DNA of 64,000 nucleotides, taken from assembly GCF_963678635.1 (NCBI RefSeq), contig NC_087064.1, positions 39,902,530 through 39,966,529 of the forward strand, in the 5' to 3' direction. The notes beneath the pieces were generated by a model. It did not search any database. It saw only the letters and a list, made by a program, of their open reading frames with translations, and was not told where the DNA came from. Every line of letters starts with the position of its first letter. Position 1 is the stretch's first letter. Of the stretch, positions 36,487 through 48,018 are shown piece after piece. This DNA comes from Symsagittifera roscoffensis (lineage: Eukaryota > Xenacoelomorpha > Acoela > Convolutidae). A program made the translations under genes and the position numbers.

Positions 36487-38900
36487 TGGAGTGTTGGGAA
36501 AAATGATGGAGTCCGCTGAGTCTGACGGTGTGACCGAGTCAGTCACGGAAGAGAGCACCGAGGACAGCCCGATTGTGCGAAACCAGCCTGCGAAGAGAGC
36601 CAAGAAAGCGAGAAGGTGACTAATTCTTAAGTGGTAAAGTCGATAGCAGCCGATGTGGTGATGTTATTGGCAAAAGTTTCACGTCCTGTCCAAAGCGGAC
36701 AAAGGGATGGTGCCATGCATAGCGGCGGAGAAAAGGAAAATCAGGTACCACCAATGTTGTTAGTAGGACTGATTTCGACAGCTTCACAATCGAGAAATAA
36801 TGAATGAACATGACGGACACCAGACTGGAGATGGAGGTCATCATCCAATGTGGATCAGATGGGCTGGAAGATTACAAACCCTCCCGGACGAATATAGCGA
36901 AGATGAAGTTGGAGAGACAATTCGACGTGCTCGAGTATAGCCGTATCACGGTGCCTGAGTCAGTGCACATAGGTGATCCTGCTGGTGGTTATGAAGAGAT
37001 GCTGAAAGCGAGGAACTCGGCGGGAGAGCACGCTATGGCATGACATGACAAACAGACTATGCAGGAATACCTGAAAGAGTTGATGACGGATTCCAACCTG
37101 AAGAAAAAGAAGTATGGCACCATGATGTCCTCGGAGGTGAACGAGGACGGCCTAGAACAGCTTGTGTCAAGATTTCAAGGGAACGGCCCTCCAGAAAAAG
37201 TTCGATGACACCATGAACACGCCGTCGACGGTAACTGCGTATCTCTGTGTGAGAATAAACTCGCAGATAAGGCTGATATGGTGCCTAGTCGGGATAAGGA
37301 AGCAAGAGTACGAAGCCACCATTGAAACCAAATCAAGGGAGCAACACTTGGAGCTCATGGAAGCTCTGAAAGTGTTAATCGCCAGGGATGACTCCGCGAT
37401 AGCCTGGTACGCACTTTGAAAATAGCCCGGTACACACAAACGAAAATACGCACTTTGCTCCGTGAGGTTTGTTGTGGATCGTATCCCTACTCCGGTGTTT
37501 GAGGAATGCGTGAAAGGTATTAGGCAAAGAGAGGCAAAACGTGAAGAATTCATGTTGAGGGCCTTGTTGGAACTTTATCAATATATGCCACTTAAGATCC
37601 CTACAAAGGAGCTGAACGACCCAAATTTGAATGCGGGTCAGATATGAGACGTCACCGCAGATAGCGAACTACAAGAAAGTGATGACAAGAGCTTGCACAA
37701 TTTGGCAATAATTCAATCAAAGTAATTCAGGCTGTTAGCGTTGAACGTGAAGAAACAGAATGAGAAGCTACCCGCAAAGCCATCGGAGGAACATCTCCCA
37801 AGTGATTGAATGGAAAAAGGCACCTGCGTGGCCACTAGTTGTGGACTGGGAGAGCACGAGTGTAGAACGGTCAGTGTTTGGAAACACTGGGCGAACAACA
37901 TTGTCAATTAGCGAAGCTATACGGAAGATTGCCTATGTCAGACAGGAGTGAAATGGAATTAGTTGCAGATTGCCACGGGGTTCCTGAGGTGAACCTGGTA
38001 ACTGCCTTGTGATTCTATAGCATGACGAGCTAGATAGAATAGCCGAAACGTCTCGAATAGGCACTCGAGCTAGTAACCGCCCTGAGCGTGGAATTGTTCC
38101 GGGATCATTGCAGACCGAACAGAAGATAGGAGGTTGGCGAGAAGCTCTCGAAAATGAAATGAGCCTGAAACTTAGCAAAGGATACCACAAAACCGTTGGC
38201 TCAAAGTACCTAGTGAGATCCAGTTCGGCACCGTATTGCAACAGCAAGTATCCCACGCACATGGTGGTGATGGATGTGAGGACGCATCACAGGTTGATCG
38301 ATCAGCTCATTTCAATACCCAAGTGCGTGCGACTAGCAAAGATGTCTGAGAAATCCTACGAATTGTTGACGAAGATCATTCGGGCAGTCCCTGAGAGGTC
38401 TAGAGACGAGTTGAAAGAGCTACTAGGGGAAAAATTGTAAAATTGCGCGATAGAAACGTCAGTCATTTCCAGAAGAAGCAAGCGAGTGGAGCAAGGGTAA
38501 ACAATTTCCGCATGATCGACGAAAAGGACGAGATGCATCAAATGATGGAGATAGAGCAACTGCTAAAAGCATCGGGTTACCGGACCTGGAGAAAAATTCT
38601 TTGGACTCATGGGGAGTACCCTTTTCACTGCCTGGCGCAGACGTTCTGGTACTCTAAGAGGGCAAATTTAGTGTTGGCGTGGGAAGCTGGTGTGGGAAAA
38701 TAGCCTGGTACGCATCTACGGAAGTCTCTTATCGTGACACCAAGACACGATAGGGTGCTTAAGAAGAATATGGGAACGGAAGGTCCAGTGGGACATTCGG
38801 AATCGCGCCAAACCCTCCCGTGCAACAAAAATGAAGAGATAACGACGTCATCTCCGGGAGAGAACGGAGTCATAGGTCCAGCGCCAAGAGACTGTTAGAA
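36487..38900 (+). pseudogene. decayed coding region of unknown family
   Basis: The base composition is more balanced than the surroundings and codon-like frames on the plus strand follow one another: a 44-codon frame from 36487 ending in a basic RAKKARR, then 36804-37043, 37162-37419, 37462-37647 and 38108-38440 (YHKTVGSKYLVRSSSAPY, RTHHRLIDQL). Many stops and shifts separate them. The phrase atagcctggtacgca recurs (37398 and 38698). Directly downstream and in the same direction lies a LINE-X tail (39537-40130), so this may be the front of a retroelement, but I recognise no domain. It could equally be an unrelated dead gene. Confidence 0.4.
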
Positions 38901-39160
38901 AACTTTAACGATATTTTAGCTGCTGTAACGCCCTGAACGTAATTAATTTAATCCGATATTGATTTAGTATTTCAGAGCATGATCAGTTAGAGTCGAGGAA
39001 ATAGTCAATCCATCTCTAATAGATTTAGTATATAACCGTCAGTGAAAACATATCTGATGGTGGTTTTCTAGCCTTGTTTTTAGTAGTAATCACCTTGTCT
39101 GGGGATCCCAGACCCATATGTGTGGTTATTATCGCAAGCAAACGAAAGCTGATCAAAAGT

Positions 39161-39533
39161 GGTTTGGCTGATGGCCTAAACATGATAACTTTAAGTTAGC
39201 CCTTAAACAGACCAGAAAAACAACTGACTAGGTCAAGATCGTTAAACATGAGTGAGATAAAGGTAACTGACTTCAGCCAGTCGTCAATATGGGTTTTTCC
39301 TACGCTCCGTCACTGTGTATACTCTGGGCGAATGTTACAGAAACTGTGGTTTGGCTGATGGCCTAAAAACGATAACTTTGAATTAGCCCTTAAACAGACC
39401 AGAAAAACATCTGGCTAGGTCAAGATCGTTAAAAATGAGTGGGATAAAGGTAACTGACTTCAGCCAGTCGTCAATAGGGACTTTTCCTACGCTCCGTCAC
39501 TGTGTATATTCTGGGCGAATGTTACAGAAACTG
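39161..39533. repeat. two tandem copies of a 187-bp unit
   Basis: 39161-39347 and 39348-39533, over 90% alike by eye, starting ggtttggctgatggcctaaa and ending gcgaatgttacagaaactg. The second unit runs straight into the LINE-X tail. Confidence 0.9.
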
Positions 39534-39536
39534 CAA

Positions 39537-40130
39537 TCTGACAACCCTCCAAGCCACCTTTAACACATGCGACATTTGCAACGAGATCTGCAAAAAAATC
39601 AGGCCGGGCTCAGGATTCACCAGAAAAAGATGCATGAAACGAGCAAGTCACGTTCCCTTATGATAAATGCAGAACCATTTACCAAATTGAAAACACCCTG
39701 AAAAATCACATCAAATCATGTGATAACAACAGAGCGAGCTCTGCCGGCCTGACGACCTAAGGAAAGTTCAATAGAGAAGTTTCCGCCTCTAAAATTGCCC
39801 GTCATAAACGCACTTGCAGAGGAACACTTGAGTCGGACGCGGAATCAACACCTCGCCTTTCAGTAAGAACCTAGACAGAAATGGAAAGATTGCCCAAACT
39901 GCGGGTTGCCGAAATCGGCAACCAACATGGCCAGGCACCTCAAAAACTGCAGAGGGCCGAGTAGGTAGAGGACATAACCCTTTAACCCAGGAGCGTGAAA
40001 GACAAGAAAGAAAGAAACAACAACAATGAAAACAAAAATGAAGAGGCAAAAAACATTTTACAAATTTGGAGGTAGCAAAAGCGGAGCTCCAGACACGAAG
40101 CGAAATGCGGAGGCAGCAACCCATGGCCCC
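39537..40130 (+). pseudogene. LINE-X C-terminal zinc-finger region, fragment
   Basis: Fragments TFNTCDICNEICKKIRPG, ENTLKNHIKSCDNN and, near the end, CPNCGLPKSATNMARHLKNC before a TAG at 39966-39968: a C-x2-C-x11-H-x3-C finger. The matching end of the copy at 47,641-47,720 reads CTICALPESATVMARHLTSC. An (AAAG)n/(CAA)n stretch follows, and about 80 bp after it are still shared with the other copy, so the true repeat end lies beyond the microsatellite. A frame at 40066-40458 continues here; I do not recognise it. Confidence 0.7.
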
Positions 40131-40800
40131 TCTAGGGACGCAATTGGGAAACAGTACAGTAACAAACACAATTGAACGAACAAAGGTTTCGTCACGATTC
40201 CTTGCCTACAAGTCTACACCACGAGAGACTTTGCCACCGCCTTCAACCGAGTCCTGGTTGCCAACTATCAGAAATAGGACGGTGCACCCAAAACTAACCT
40301 GTACGAACAAAAGCGTTGACGCCTGCAACGACGCCCTCGACGTCATCAGAAACATCGGCGCGAGGTGGGTCGTCGACACTGATGGCTCAGCTCTGAGAGA
40401 CCAGCGACGGAGAATCTGTGATGGTAGTGACTCATGGAGACACATCCGCTCAATTTAGTCAAGTTTGCATGAAGGTGAAGGACATATAGTCCACCCATTC
40501 GCACCAGGAAGAGAATGAGGCGTTAAAGACACCTGTTCAATTGTCGAAACAATCGAACAGATCTCACACAAGTACATATGGGAAGACGGCTGGGTTTTTT
40601 AAACCATTAAAGCGTCTGCACGTTTGAACCTCAGTTGACAGCATGGCCCATGTGATTTCTGGCGTCTCTAGAGGAAGTCAAAACCTAGGACCACAGGATG
40701 AAAAGCCAGCAACCACAGCAACCTTTGCTACAACTGGAAAGAGAACTCAAATGACATCAACAAGGCAACAACATCCAAAATATAGCCAACAGACAAATGG

Positions 40801-41271
40801 AAAAGACACAAGGAAAGCCCTCGAAGCTCTTTGATATTAAAAAAAAAAAACAATTTATCTTTGGCCCTTTTTTGATAGAAAAAACCCAATTTATGAAAAA
40901 AGAATCAATTGGTTATTTTTTTATTCCGCTTATCTGAAAATTGAAATACAGTTTCGACACTGGAAGTTGATCACATTTTTTGTGGCTATTACTCTTTTAC
41001 TAATCGATAGTGGAGTTTGCCTTCCTTTTAAGCAAATGTTTCACATTTTTTTTGCGCCAATTCCACGTTCGTATTTAAAGAAAAGCAGAGATGCAGCAGA
41101 TGCATTTCAAATGAATCAATAAGTGCAAATATACCTAAGTGCATTCATAAACGCATCAATGTATGAACGAACATCTGTATTTACTAGAGCATTTTGAGAC
41201 TTGTTTTTGAAAAAGCAAAAAATAAATCACCAAGATCTATATAAGATCATTCACTACGTTCCTTACTTCTA
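40801..41271 (+). repeat. M repeat copy
   Basis: Contains ctttgatatt, tttattccgctt, taatcgatagtggagtttgc and the internal palindrome (tgcattcata), ending gatctatataagatcattca then ctacgttccttacttcta. Confidence 0.7.
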
Positions 41272-41273
41272 GA

Positions 41274-41309
<36 letters not shown>

Positions 41310-41428
41310 AACAACAACAACAACAACAAAAACAACAACAACAACAGCAACAACAGCAAAAACAACAACAACAAAAACAAAAACAACAACAACAACAGCA
41401 AAAACAACAACAACAACAACAACAACAA
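41274..41428 (+). repeat. (CAG)n/(CAA)n microsatellite
   Basis: About 155 bp of CAG then CAA and AAACAA triplets immediately 5' of LINE-B. Long minus-strand frames of Val/Leu are its shadow. Confidence 0.95.
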
Positions 41429-41474
41429 GCCTAATTGTTGTGATAAACTTATTAAATAGTTTCAGAGACACAGA

Positions 41475-42395
41475 ATGGATAACTCCCTAATCAACACAGC
41501 AGGGAACACTGAGGAACCAGAGACTTTTAGTATTCAAGAAGAAAACAACGCAATCCCTCAGCTCAGATATCAAGACCAAACACCTATTGCGAAATCAACT
41601 TCAAAAAGAAGATGTGCCGTACTAAGTCCTCCTGACTTGGCATCCATATCCGAATCAAATGCCAACATCAATGAAACCATAGAGTCGAGTATCGAAAAAG
41701 TCTTTGAGAAGCAAATCCCTCGAATCATTGAGAAACTGGAAACTACATTAAGCGCAATTTTCAAGCCTTTAATAGGCCAGGGTCTGCAAGATGTCAAAGA
41801 AACGGTTCTAAAGGAGGCAAAACAAACAATAGAGCAAGAGGTCAGAAAGTGCAGACTAAAAGCAGCTTCAGAAGACGAGCTTCTTGAGGGACACAACAGA
41901 AGAGATAATGTGAGGCTCATTGGAATTCAAGAAGAACGAGGTACAAATGAAGACGGGAGGAGAATATTCGAAGACTATTTCCAAAGCATTGACAAAGTAT
42001 TGAACGTCGCCAAAGAAGCTGGCGCTGAGATTGAGAAGATCGATATTTCTATTGCTCACAGATTACCTGGAAGAAATGCAAACTCCCGGCCAATGATAGT
42101 GCGCTTCTCCAGACGAATTGCCAAGGTGGAACTGCGGCGCAAAAAGAAAAACCTGAACCAGTCGCAGACTATGCACTCCGTGAAAGTATTCGAAGATCTA
42201 ACGGCACCGCGATTGAAGTTTTTCAATTTAATGAAACAAGACTCAAGGATTGAATCAGCCTGGACGCGAGAGGGGAACATCTACTACAAGTTTAAAGAAA
42301 ACCAAAACATTCAGCGTATCCGAGGACTTTTTGAAGGAACGCAACAGCTTCAATACAATAAAGAAAAGCTTGAGAGTTGTTTTATAAAACAATAG
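41475..42395 (+). CDS. LINE-B ORF1 protein, intact
   Basis: 306 codons, uninterrupted. An N-terminal Ser/Pro-rich part is followed by a helical, probably coiled-coil stretch (about residues 70-140: KVFEKQIPRIIEKLETTL, GLQDVKETVLKEAKQTIE), an RRM-like part with NVRLIGIQEERGTNED and ISIAHRLPGRN, RPMIVRFSRR, and a C-terminal domain (EDLTAPRLKFFNLMKQ, WTREGNIYYKF). This is the coiled-coil/RRM/CTD layout of L1-type and many CR1/L2-type ORF1 proteins, which trimerise on the element RNA. It remains open although ORF2 is wrecked. Confidence 0.85.
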   Translation: MDNSLINTAGNTEEPETFSIQEENNAIPQLRYQDQTPIAKSTSKRRCAVLSPPDLASISESNANINETIESSIEKVFEKQIPRIIEKLETTLSAIFKPLIGQGLQDVKETVLKEAKQTIEQEVRKCRLKAASEDELLEGHNRRDNVRLIGIQEERGTNEDGRRIFEDYFQSIDKVLNVAKEAGAEIEKIDISIAHRLPGRNANSRPMIVRFSRRIAKVELRRKKKNLNQSQTMHSVKVFEDLTAPRLKFFNLMKQDSRIESAWTREGNIYYKFKENQNIQRIRGLFEGTQQLQYNKEKLESCFIKQ

Positions 42396-42455
42396 CAACC
42401 AGAATCAAAATTAGTAATATCTACTTCATTCTCTAAAGTTATTAAAATTTTTCAT

Positions 42456-45300
42456 ATGAATGTGAGATCCCTTAATAAACATCACGATGAGTTGGAAGCA
42501 CTAATAAATAGCCTTGAGTCACCACCGGACGTAGTATGCATTAGTGAAACTTGGTTACAGGAAGATAATAGTGTCAACTGCTTCAAACTTAGTGGTTATA
42601 ATACTATAATTAATAAATCGAGGAAAGGTATAGGAGGCGGGGTAATGATGCAATTGAAAGATAATGTAACTATTATAGAAGAATTCAACTCAGAATTAGC
42701 GGAAAGTATTTCAGTTTTAGTTAAATTAAACAATGAAATTTTCCAAATAATGCTTGTCTACAATCCCCCCAATGATAATAAGTTTACTTTTGTAGACGAA
42801 TTCGTTAAGCACCTAGAAGCTATAAGCAACAAAAATTATCGCGCTGTAATATGTGGTGATTTTAATATAAACATCCTTAAGTCGAACAATCTATCTTCTA
42901 AATACATTGATGCTGTCGAAAATAATGGTTTCAATCAACTGATAAAGCAACCAACCAGAGTTGGATACAATAGTGAAACTCTTCTAGATCACATGATAGT
43001 TAAAGATGTTAATGTAAAAGCAGCCTATGCTCTTGAAAATCAATCATTTTCTGAACACTTTCCGATTATTTTAGAATTAAACACCCAAACATCAAAGAAA
43101 ATTTGTCCAAAAATTTATCGTGATACAACTTTCTTAAAATCTAAAATACAGATAGAAAAGCTTAATCAAACACTTATGATTAAGTTACACTATAATGACG
43201 CTTTAGACCCATCAAAAGGCATGAAGATTTATTTGCGGAATTTCAGTCAACGTTTAGCAGTGTATTAGACAAATACGCACCACTGAAAACCACAAAGACA
43301 CCAGAGCGGAAATCTAGATCTTTTTCGCTGTCGAATCGTATTAAAAACCTAATCGCAAAACGAAACAGGCTTCATAGAACATGGTGTAACAATAAATCTG
43401 AAGTTGGTGCCAGGTTGCGTTTTGAAATTGTCCGGAAGAAATGTGAAATTGAGATTAAGAAATATAAAAAGCATTATTACTATGATAAGTTTAGAAAGTG
43501 TATTGGTGACTCAAGGCAGATATATAAAATTTTAAATAATTTAAGGGGAATTACAAATACATCAAAAAAAAATGTTTCGATCAATTCCATTAGCGGAAAT
43601 TGTATCACCGATGAATCGGCAATTGCAAATGAATTTAATGCTCAATTCTGTTCGATTGGCATAAATCTGGCGAAAAACATACCAAACCAGGGAATCACAC
43701 AATCGTTTGATACACCTAACTTTTGCATGTTCAATTTCCCTGTTACGGAAAGTGAAGTTCACATTATCATTTCTAACCTACAAAATAAAGCTTCATTTGG
43801 CGTGGATGGAATCAGTAATCTTGTTTTGAAAGCAAGCCCATTTGCGATTGTACCCATATTAAGGCAACTCATTGAAGTTTCTTTTAAATCTGGCCATTTT
43901 CCTATCTGTCTAGCTAGGGCTGTTGTCTATCCATTATATAAGGAAGGTTCTAAACTTGATGTTACAAATTACAGACCAATATCCCTTCTTGTCACCTGGA
44001 GCAAGGTTTTTGAGCGAGTAATGTACAACAGAGTATACAATTACTTGGAAACGAATTCGTTAATATACATTAAACAATTTGGTTTTCGCAAAAATCACAG
44101 CACAGTCGATGCAACTGCGGAAGTAACAGAAAAACTTCGTTTAGATATGAGCAGGTCGCAAAAATATACAGCTTTTCTTGATTTAAAAAAGCTTTTGATA
44201 CACTGGATCATCAGATACTATTTCAAAAGTTGCAAATGTATGGGATAGATGGAAAAGATTTAAGTTGGTTCATAAGCTATCTGAAACATCGAAAACAAGT
44301 AGTAGAAATAGGTACAACAAAGTCAACGTGGATGGACTTAAAGTGCGGCGTCCCTCAAGGGTCAATACTGGGACCACTTTTGTTTCTGACATATATTAAT
44401 GACCTTCCTCAAGTCTGCCAATATAGTGAAGTTTTCCTGTTTGCCGATGATACTAAAATAACTGCTTTAAATTGCTCTGTTGAAAATTTCAACAAAGACT
44501 AAGAAGCTGTAGGCAAGTGGTTAATATTAAATAAATTATCCCTGAATATAGATAAAACTGTTCAAGTCTACGTCTCTTCAAATAGTGCTTCCAACCAAAA
44601 CATTTATATAAATAAATTACCTTTAAAAAATGCTTCATCTTGCAAATACCTTGGAATTATTTTGGATGCTAAATTATCTTTCAATACTCATATTGATTTA
44701 GTTCGAACTAAGCTTAGAATGTGGAATTAATTCAAAAATGCGTCATTATGTTTCCAGAGGTACCATACTAAAATACTATGCCTCTAATTTTAAACCAATT
44801 TTACAATACGGCATTTTAGTGTACGGTTGTACCAGCTATACAAATATTTTGCCCCTTTTGATGATACAAAAAAAAATATTCGCCTAATTTACTTCAAAAG
44901 AAATTTTGAAACAATACGGGATGTATTTTTTGACCAAGGAATCTTAACAATCCACGAATTACATGTGTATGAACTTCTAAAATTTGTTTTGAGATCTGTC
45001 TCCGGACTTCATTCTGAAGAATTTCTAAATGAACTTTTTAAATTTGAAATACCAACGTATAGGACTAGGAGGGCTAATTCAGAGTTGATGAAAATTCCTA
45101 ATTTAAAAACCAAAATGCAGAGAATGTCGATAAGTTACAGGGGAACGAAACTTTACAATTTACTTAAACAGAACTTTTTAATGCCCAATGAATTCACTAA
45201 TTTTTCACAGGCAAATATTCAAAGCGTGGCTCACCGAATTAGAGATCTGTTCATTCTAAGCAACGAAGAACTCATCAAATTTTTCTTTTGCCAGAATTAA
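42456..45300 (+). pseudogene. LINE-B ORF2, endonuclease and reverse transcriptase, multiply broken
   Basis: The endonuclease (42456-43268) shows MNVRSLNKHHDELEALIN, ISETWLQED, ICGDFNINI, LLDHMIVKD and SEHFPIILEL. Frame slips occur near 43265 and again near 44190; stops follow at 44500 and 44728, and another slip near 44830. The polymerase is recognisable throughout: DVTNYRPISLL, QFGFRKNHSTVDAT, TAFLDL, GVPQGSILGPLLFLTYIN, catalytic FADDTK, LNKLSLNIDKT, LGIILDAKLSFNTHI, YGILVYGC, and a C-terminal tail ending at 45300. The number of lesions says this copy cannot move on its own. Clade CR1/L2-like, by the order of motifs and the lack of an RNase H. Confidence 0.88.
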
Positions 45301-45968
45301 ATTGAATTATTCCTAAAAGATATATATTTTTTTGAATATGATGGATAGCTGGAAAATAGATTTAATAAGAGGAAATACGGACCCGAGATTTTTTTGACGT
45401 AATCCCCGGAAAACCTAGTACGACGGACTCTTTGTGAGTTTAGATTACTGAATAAAAGTCTCGGAAAAGTGGCGCATCCATTAAGAATTAAAAAAAAAAA
45501 AAATTTTTTTCCAAAATGGGCCGAAATGGCCCGCTTGAGGGGGAACCTATGCCCAATTTTTTCGTTTTTCCTAAAAATCACTTAGAAATTTCATATTCAT
45601 GCCCAAGGCTTAAAATGAAAGGAAAAAACTTGTATTTTTTTTAGGTAAATATTATAATCAGTTCATTAACATTTGCAACTGTTTTTAATAAACTAAGTTA
45701 TGTTGTGTGTTACTTAAAACGGAGATAAATCATGCCATTTCTGAGTAGGCCTTTAGACCCTCTAATATATGATTTTATATTTCACCTTTTTTTGTTCGTT
45801 CTATTTTTGCAAATATGTAGAATTTATGCACTAGATTTCATAATAATTTGAAACCCAACTAACTACATCATTCATGTTTCTAATATTTTTTGGGGCAGCA
45901 TTTAGTATCCCTTATGGGATCGTTAGCTGTCCCCTCTTTGATACTGATGTATTTATGCGCAATATGAT

Positions 45969-46033
45969 GTTAAAGAAAGAAAGAAAGAATTAATTTCTCA
46001 ATGTTACTAGAATTCTTTCTTTCTTTCTTTAAC
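45969..46033. repeat. perfect 23-bp inverted repeat at the LINE-B end
   Basis: Arms 45969-45991 and 46011-46033 are exact reverse complements (gtt plus GAAA repeats plus att), loop 19 nt. Confidence 0.95.
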
Positions 46034-46056
46034 AACAACAACAACAACAACAACAG
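46031..46056 (+). repeat. (AAC)n microsatellite between LINE-B and LINE-X
   Basis: Eight AAC triplets, directly following the (TTTC)n end of LINE-B and preceding the truncated LINE-X. Confidence 0.9.
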
Positions 46057-46065
46057 ACGACAAAG

Positions 46066-47865
46066 AGACAACAACACGGTCCTCCGGATGTTTAGCGAAG
46101 GAGCGAAAAACTGGGAACCTTCGGCTGAAAATCGGAAAAATCATCCCTTAGTTCAAAAGGGCGATAAGAACACGCCAACAACTAAAGAGATGTTTGCCTC
46201 TTCTTCGTGGCTAGCCGCATCCTAGCGCCTCGGGATGTAACGAGAGTCATATCTTCTTCGTTCGGATCCAAGAAGACGCGGAAGACGGCAAACTCGATGG
46301 GTATGTCGGCCTTCTCTAAGTCGTCCGATAAAGACCAAGAAGCCAGACTCATGGATCTCACAAAGGCCTACCCTAGGGTGAGCAAGCAGGCCATGTGGGA
46401 TATCCTAAAACGCTATGGGTTGGATAGACCAATGAATTGGCTGACTCTAAATAACATATACCACAAAGTCGTCATGAGCTGATGAAGAAGGGAAAACAGT
46501 TGGCAAACAGTAGGCATCCCTTGGTCGTGGCTCCCCGGGACCAGATTCTCTGGTCAGAACAGGAAGTGCTTCAACAGTGAAGCGAAGACAGTCCGTTTCT
46601 CCTGGTCAGAACAGAGCAGTGCTTCAACAGCGAAGCGAGGACTGTCCGTCTCTTTTTGCCGACGACACCAGCCAATCGGGGAGAGAAGAGAGATCGCCAG
46701 AGGTACTGACACCATGAATGAGACCATGGCTAGTTTCCAAGAACGGAACAACATGAGCAAGGCAGAGAAGCTGGTATTTAGGAGTGAAACTGCAGGAGAC
46801 ATCCTGATTCTTGGAGTGTGGAGAGGAGCAAAAGCCGACATCAGCAACCGGAAGGAACGCGCAGGCTCGCTCTGGGCGAAAGTCAGAGGACGTCTGAAGA
46901 AGAGCAGAATACCTAAGCGGCTACAGGCACGTGTAGTGCAGAGCTTTGTCAAAAGCGGGCTCCTCTTCGACATCGCTGCCAGGAGCTGGCAATCTTCAGT
47001 GACGAAGTCAATGCAGAGCTGGATTGACCGGCACATGGAGTGACAAGACCAAACCTCCACTCATTGAAATGCAAGAGAAAAACGTAAACATGCAGGACAT
47101 CGAAAACCGGCTCATCGTGAAGACGGTGAGATGGAAGATAGAGAACCGCATGTTGAGAGGGATCGGACACGTCATGAGAATAGACAACCGATCTACAAAA
47201 AAGGCGTGCCTAGGGTGGTAAAATGAATTGGAACCACTTCAGAAATGTCGTCGCAAGAAATGGAAAACACTCATGTACTGGCACACGCTACTAATGGACG
47301 TAGAGAATTAGGCATCGACACCAAAGAAATAGAGAATTAGGCATCGACACCACGAGGAGCTGCTTAAGAAAGATACTGCAGCCTGACAACCCTACAAGCC
47401 ACCTTCAACACATGCGACATTTGGAACAAGATTTTCAAAAAAAACAGGCCGGGATTCACCAGAAAAGGATGCATGAAACGAGGATAGTCACGCTCCCTTA
47501 TGATAAATGCAGTACCATTTTCCCTAAAACACCTTGAAAAATCACATGAAGTCGTGTGATAACAACGGAGCAGTGTGATAACACTTGAATCGGACGCGGA
47601 ATCAACCCCCCTTTTTCAGTAAAAACCTAGACAGAAATGGAAAGATTGCACAATTTGTGCGTTGCCGGAATCGGCAACCGTTATGGCTAGACACCTCACA
47701 AGCTGCACAGGGCCGAGTAGGTAGATGACTTAACCATTTAACCCAGGTGGGTAAACGACAAGAAAGAAAGAAAGAAAGAAAAACAACAACAAAAAATACG
47801 AATATGAAGAGGCAAAAACGTGTTACAAATTTGGAGCTAGCAAATGTGGAGCTCAAGGCACAAAT
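46066..47865 (+). pseudogene. LINE-X reverse transcriptase and zinc-finger region, 5'-truncated
   Basis: Starts within the polymerase (LVQKGDKNTPT), then LMDLTKAYPRVSKQAMWDIL, the catalytic LFADDTSQSG near 46650, EKLVFRSETAGDILILGVW, KTKPPLIEMQEKNVNMQDIE, VKTVRWKIENRMLRGIGHVM and a final finger CTICALPESATVMARHLTSC. A short duplication at about 46550-46640 (cagtgcttcaacag...gaagcga twice) precedes the FADD motif. Ends in (AAAG)n/(AAC)n at 47758-47790 followed by about 75 bp shared with 40030-40130. Same family as the minus-strand copy at 60447-63980. Confidence 0.8.
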
Positions 47866-48018
47866 ACACGGACAAAGGTTTCTCTCTGTTTGCTATGTAC
47901 TTGAGCTTAACACAACATAAATAACAGTGAAAATGGTAGCACCGATAGAGACAACTTCTTTGCATCAGTGAAGAATCACAAATGATCATCAATGACTATA
48001 GTATTGTTACTGACTAAC

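Larger units (their letters stand above)
41429..46030 (+). mobile_element. LINE-B, complete but inactive non-LTR retrotransposon
   Basis: 5' leader (41429-41474), intact ORF1 (41475-42395), broken ORF2 (42456-45300), 3' UTR and a microsatellite end: (AAAG)n at 45972-45990, then its perfect inverted counterpart (TTTC)n at 46011-46033. The truncated relative at 29818-31285 ends in (TTTC)n, which is why I place the end at about 46030. The first 34 bases are identical to the 5' leader of the otherwise unrelated LINE-A. Antisense to the ERG gene. Confidence 0.88.

Noticed and set aside
40066-40458. 130-codon frame with TDGSAL as an RNase H domain
   Set aside because: Only one short resemblance; the other catalytic residues of RNase H are not visible.
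41237-41471. Long minus-strand Leu/Val-rich open frames
   Set aside because: They are the antisense translation of the CAG/CAA microsatellite.
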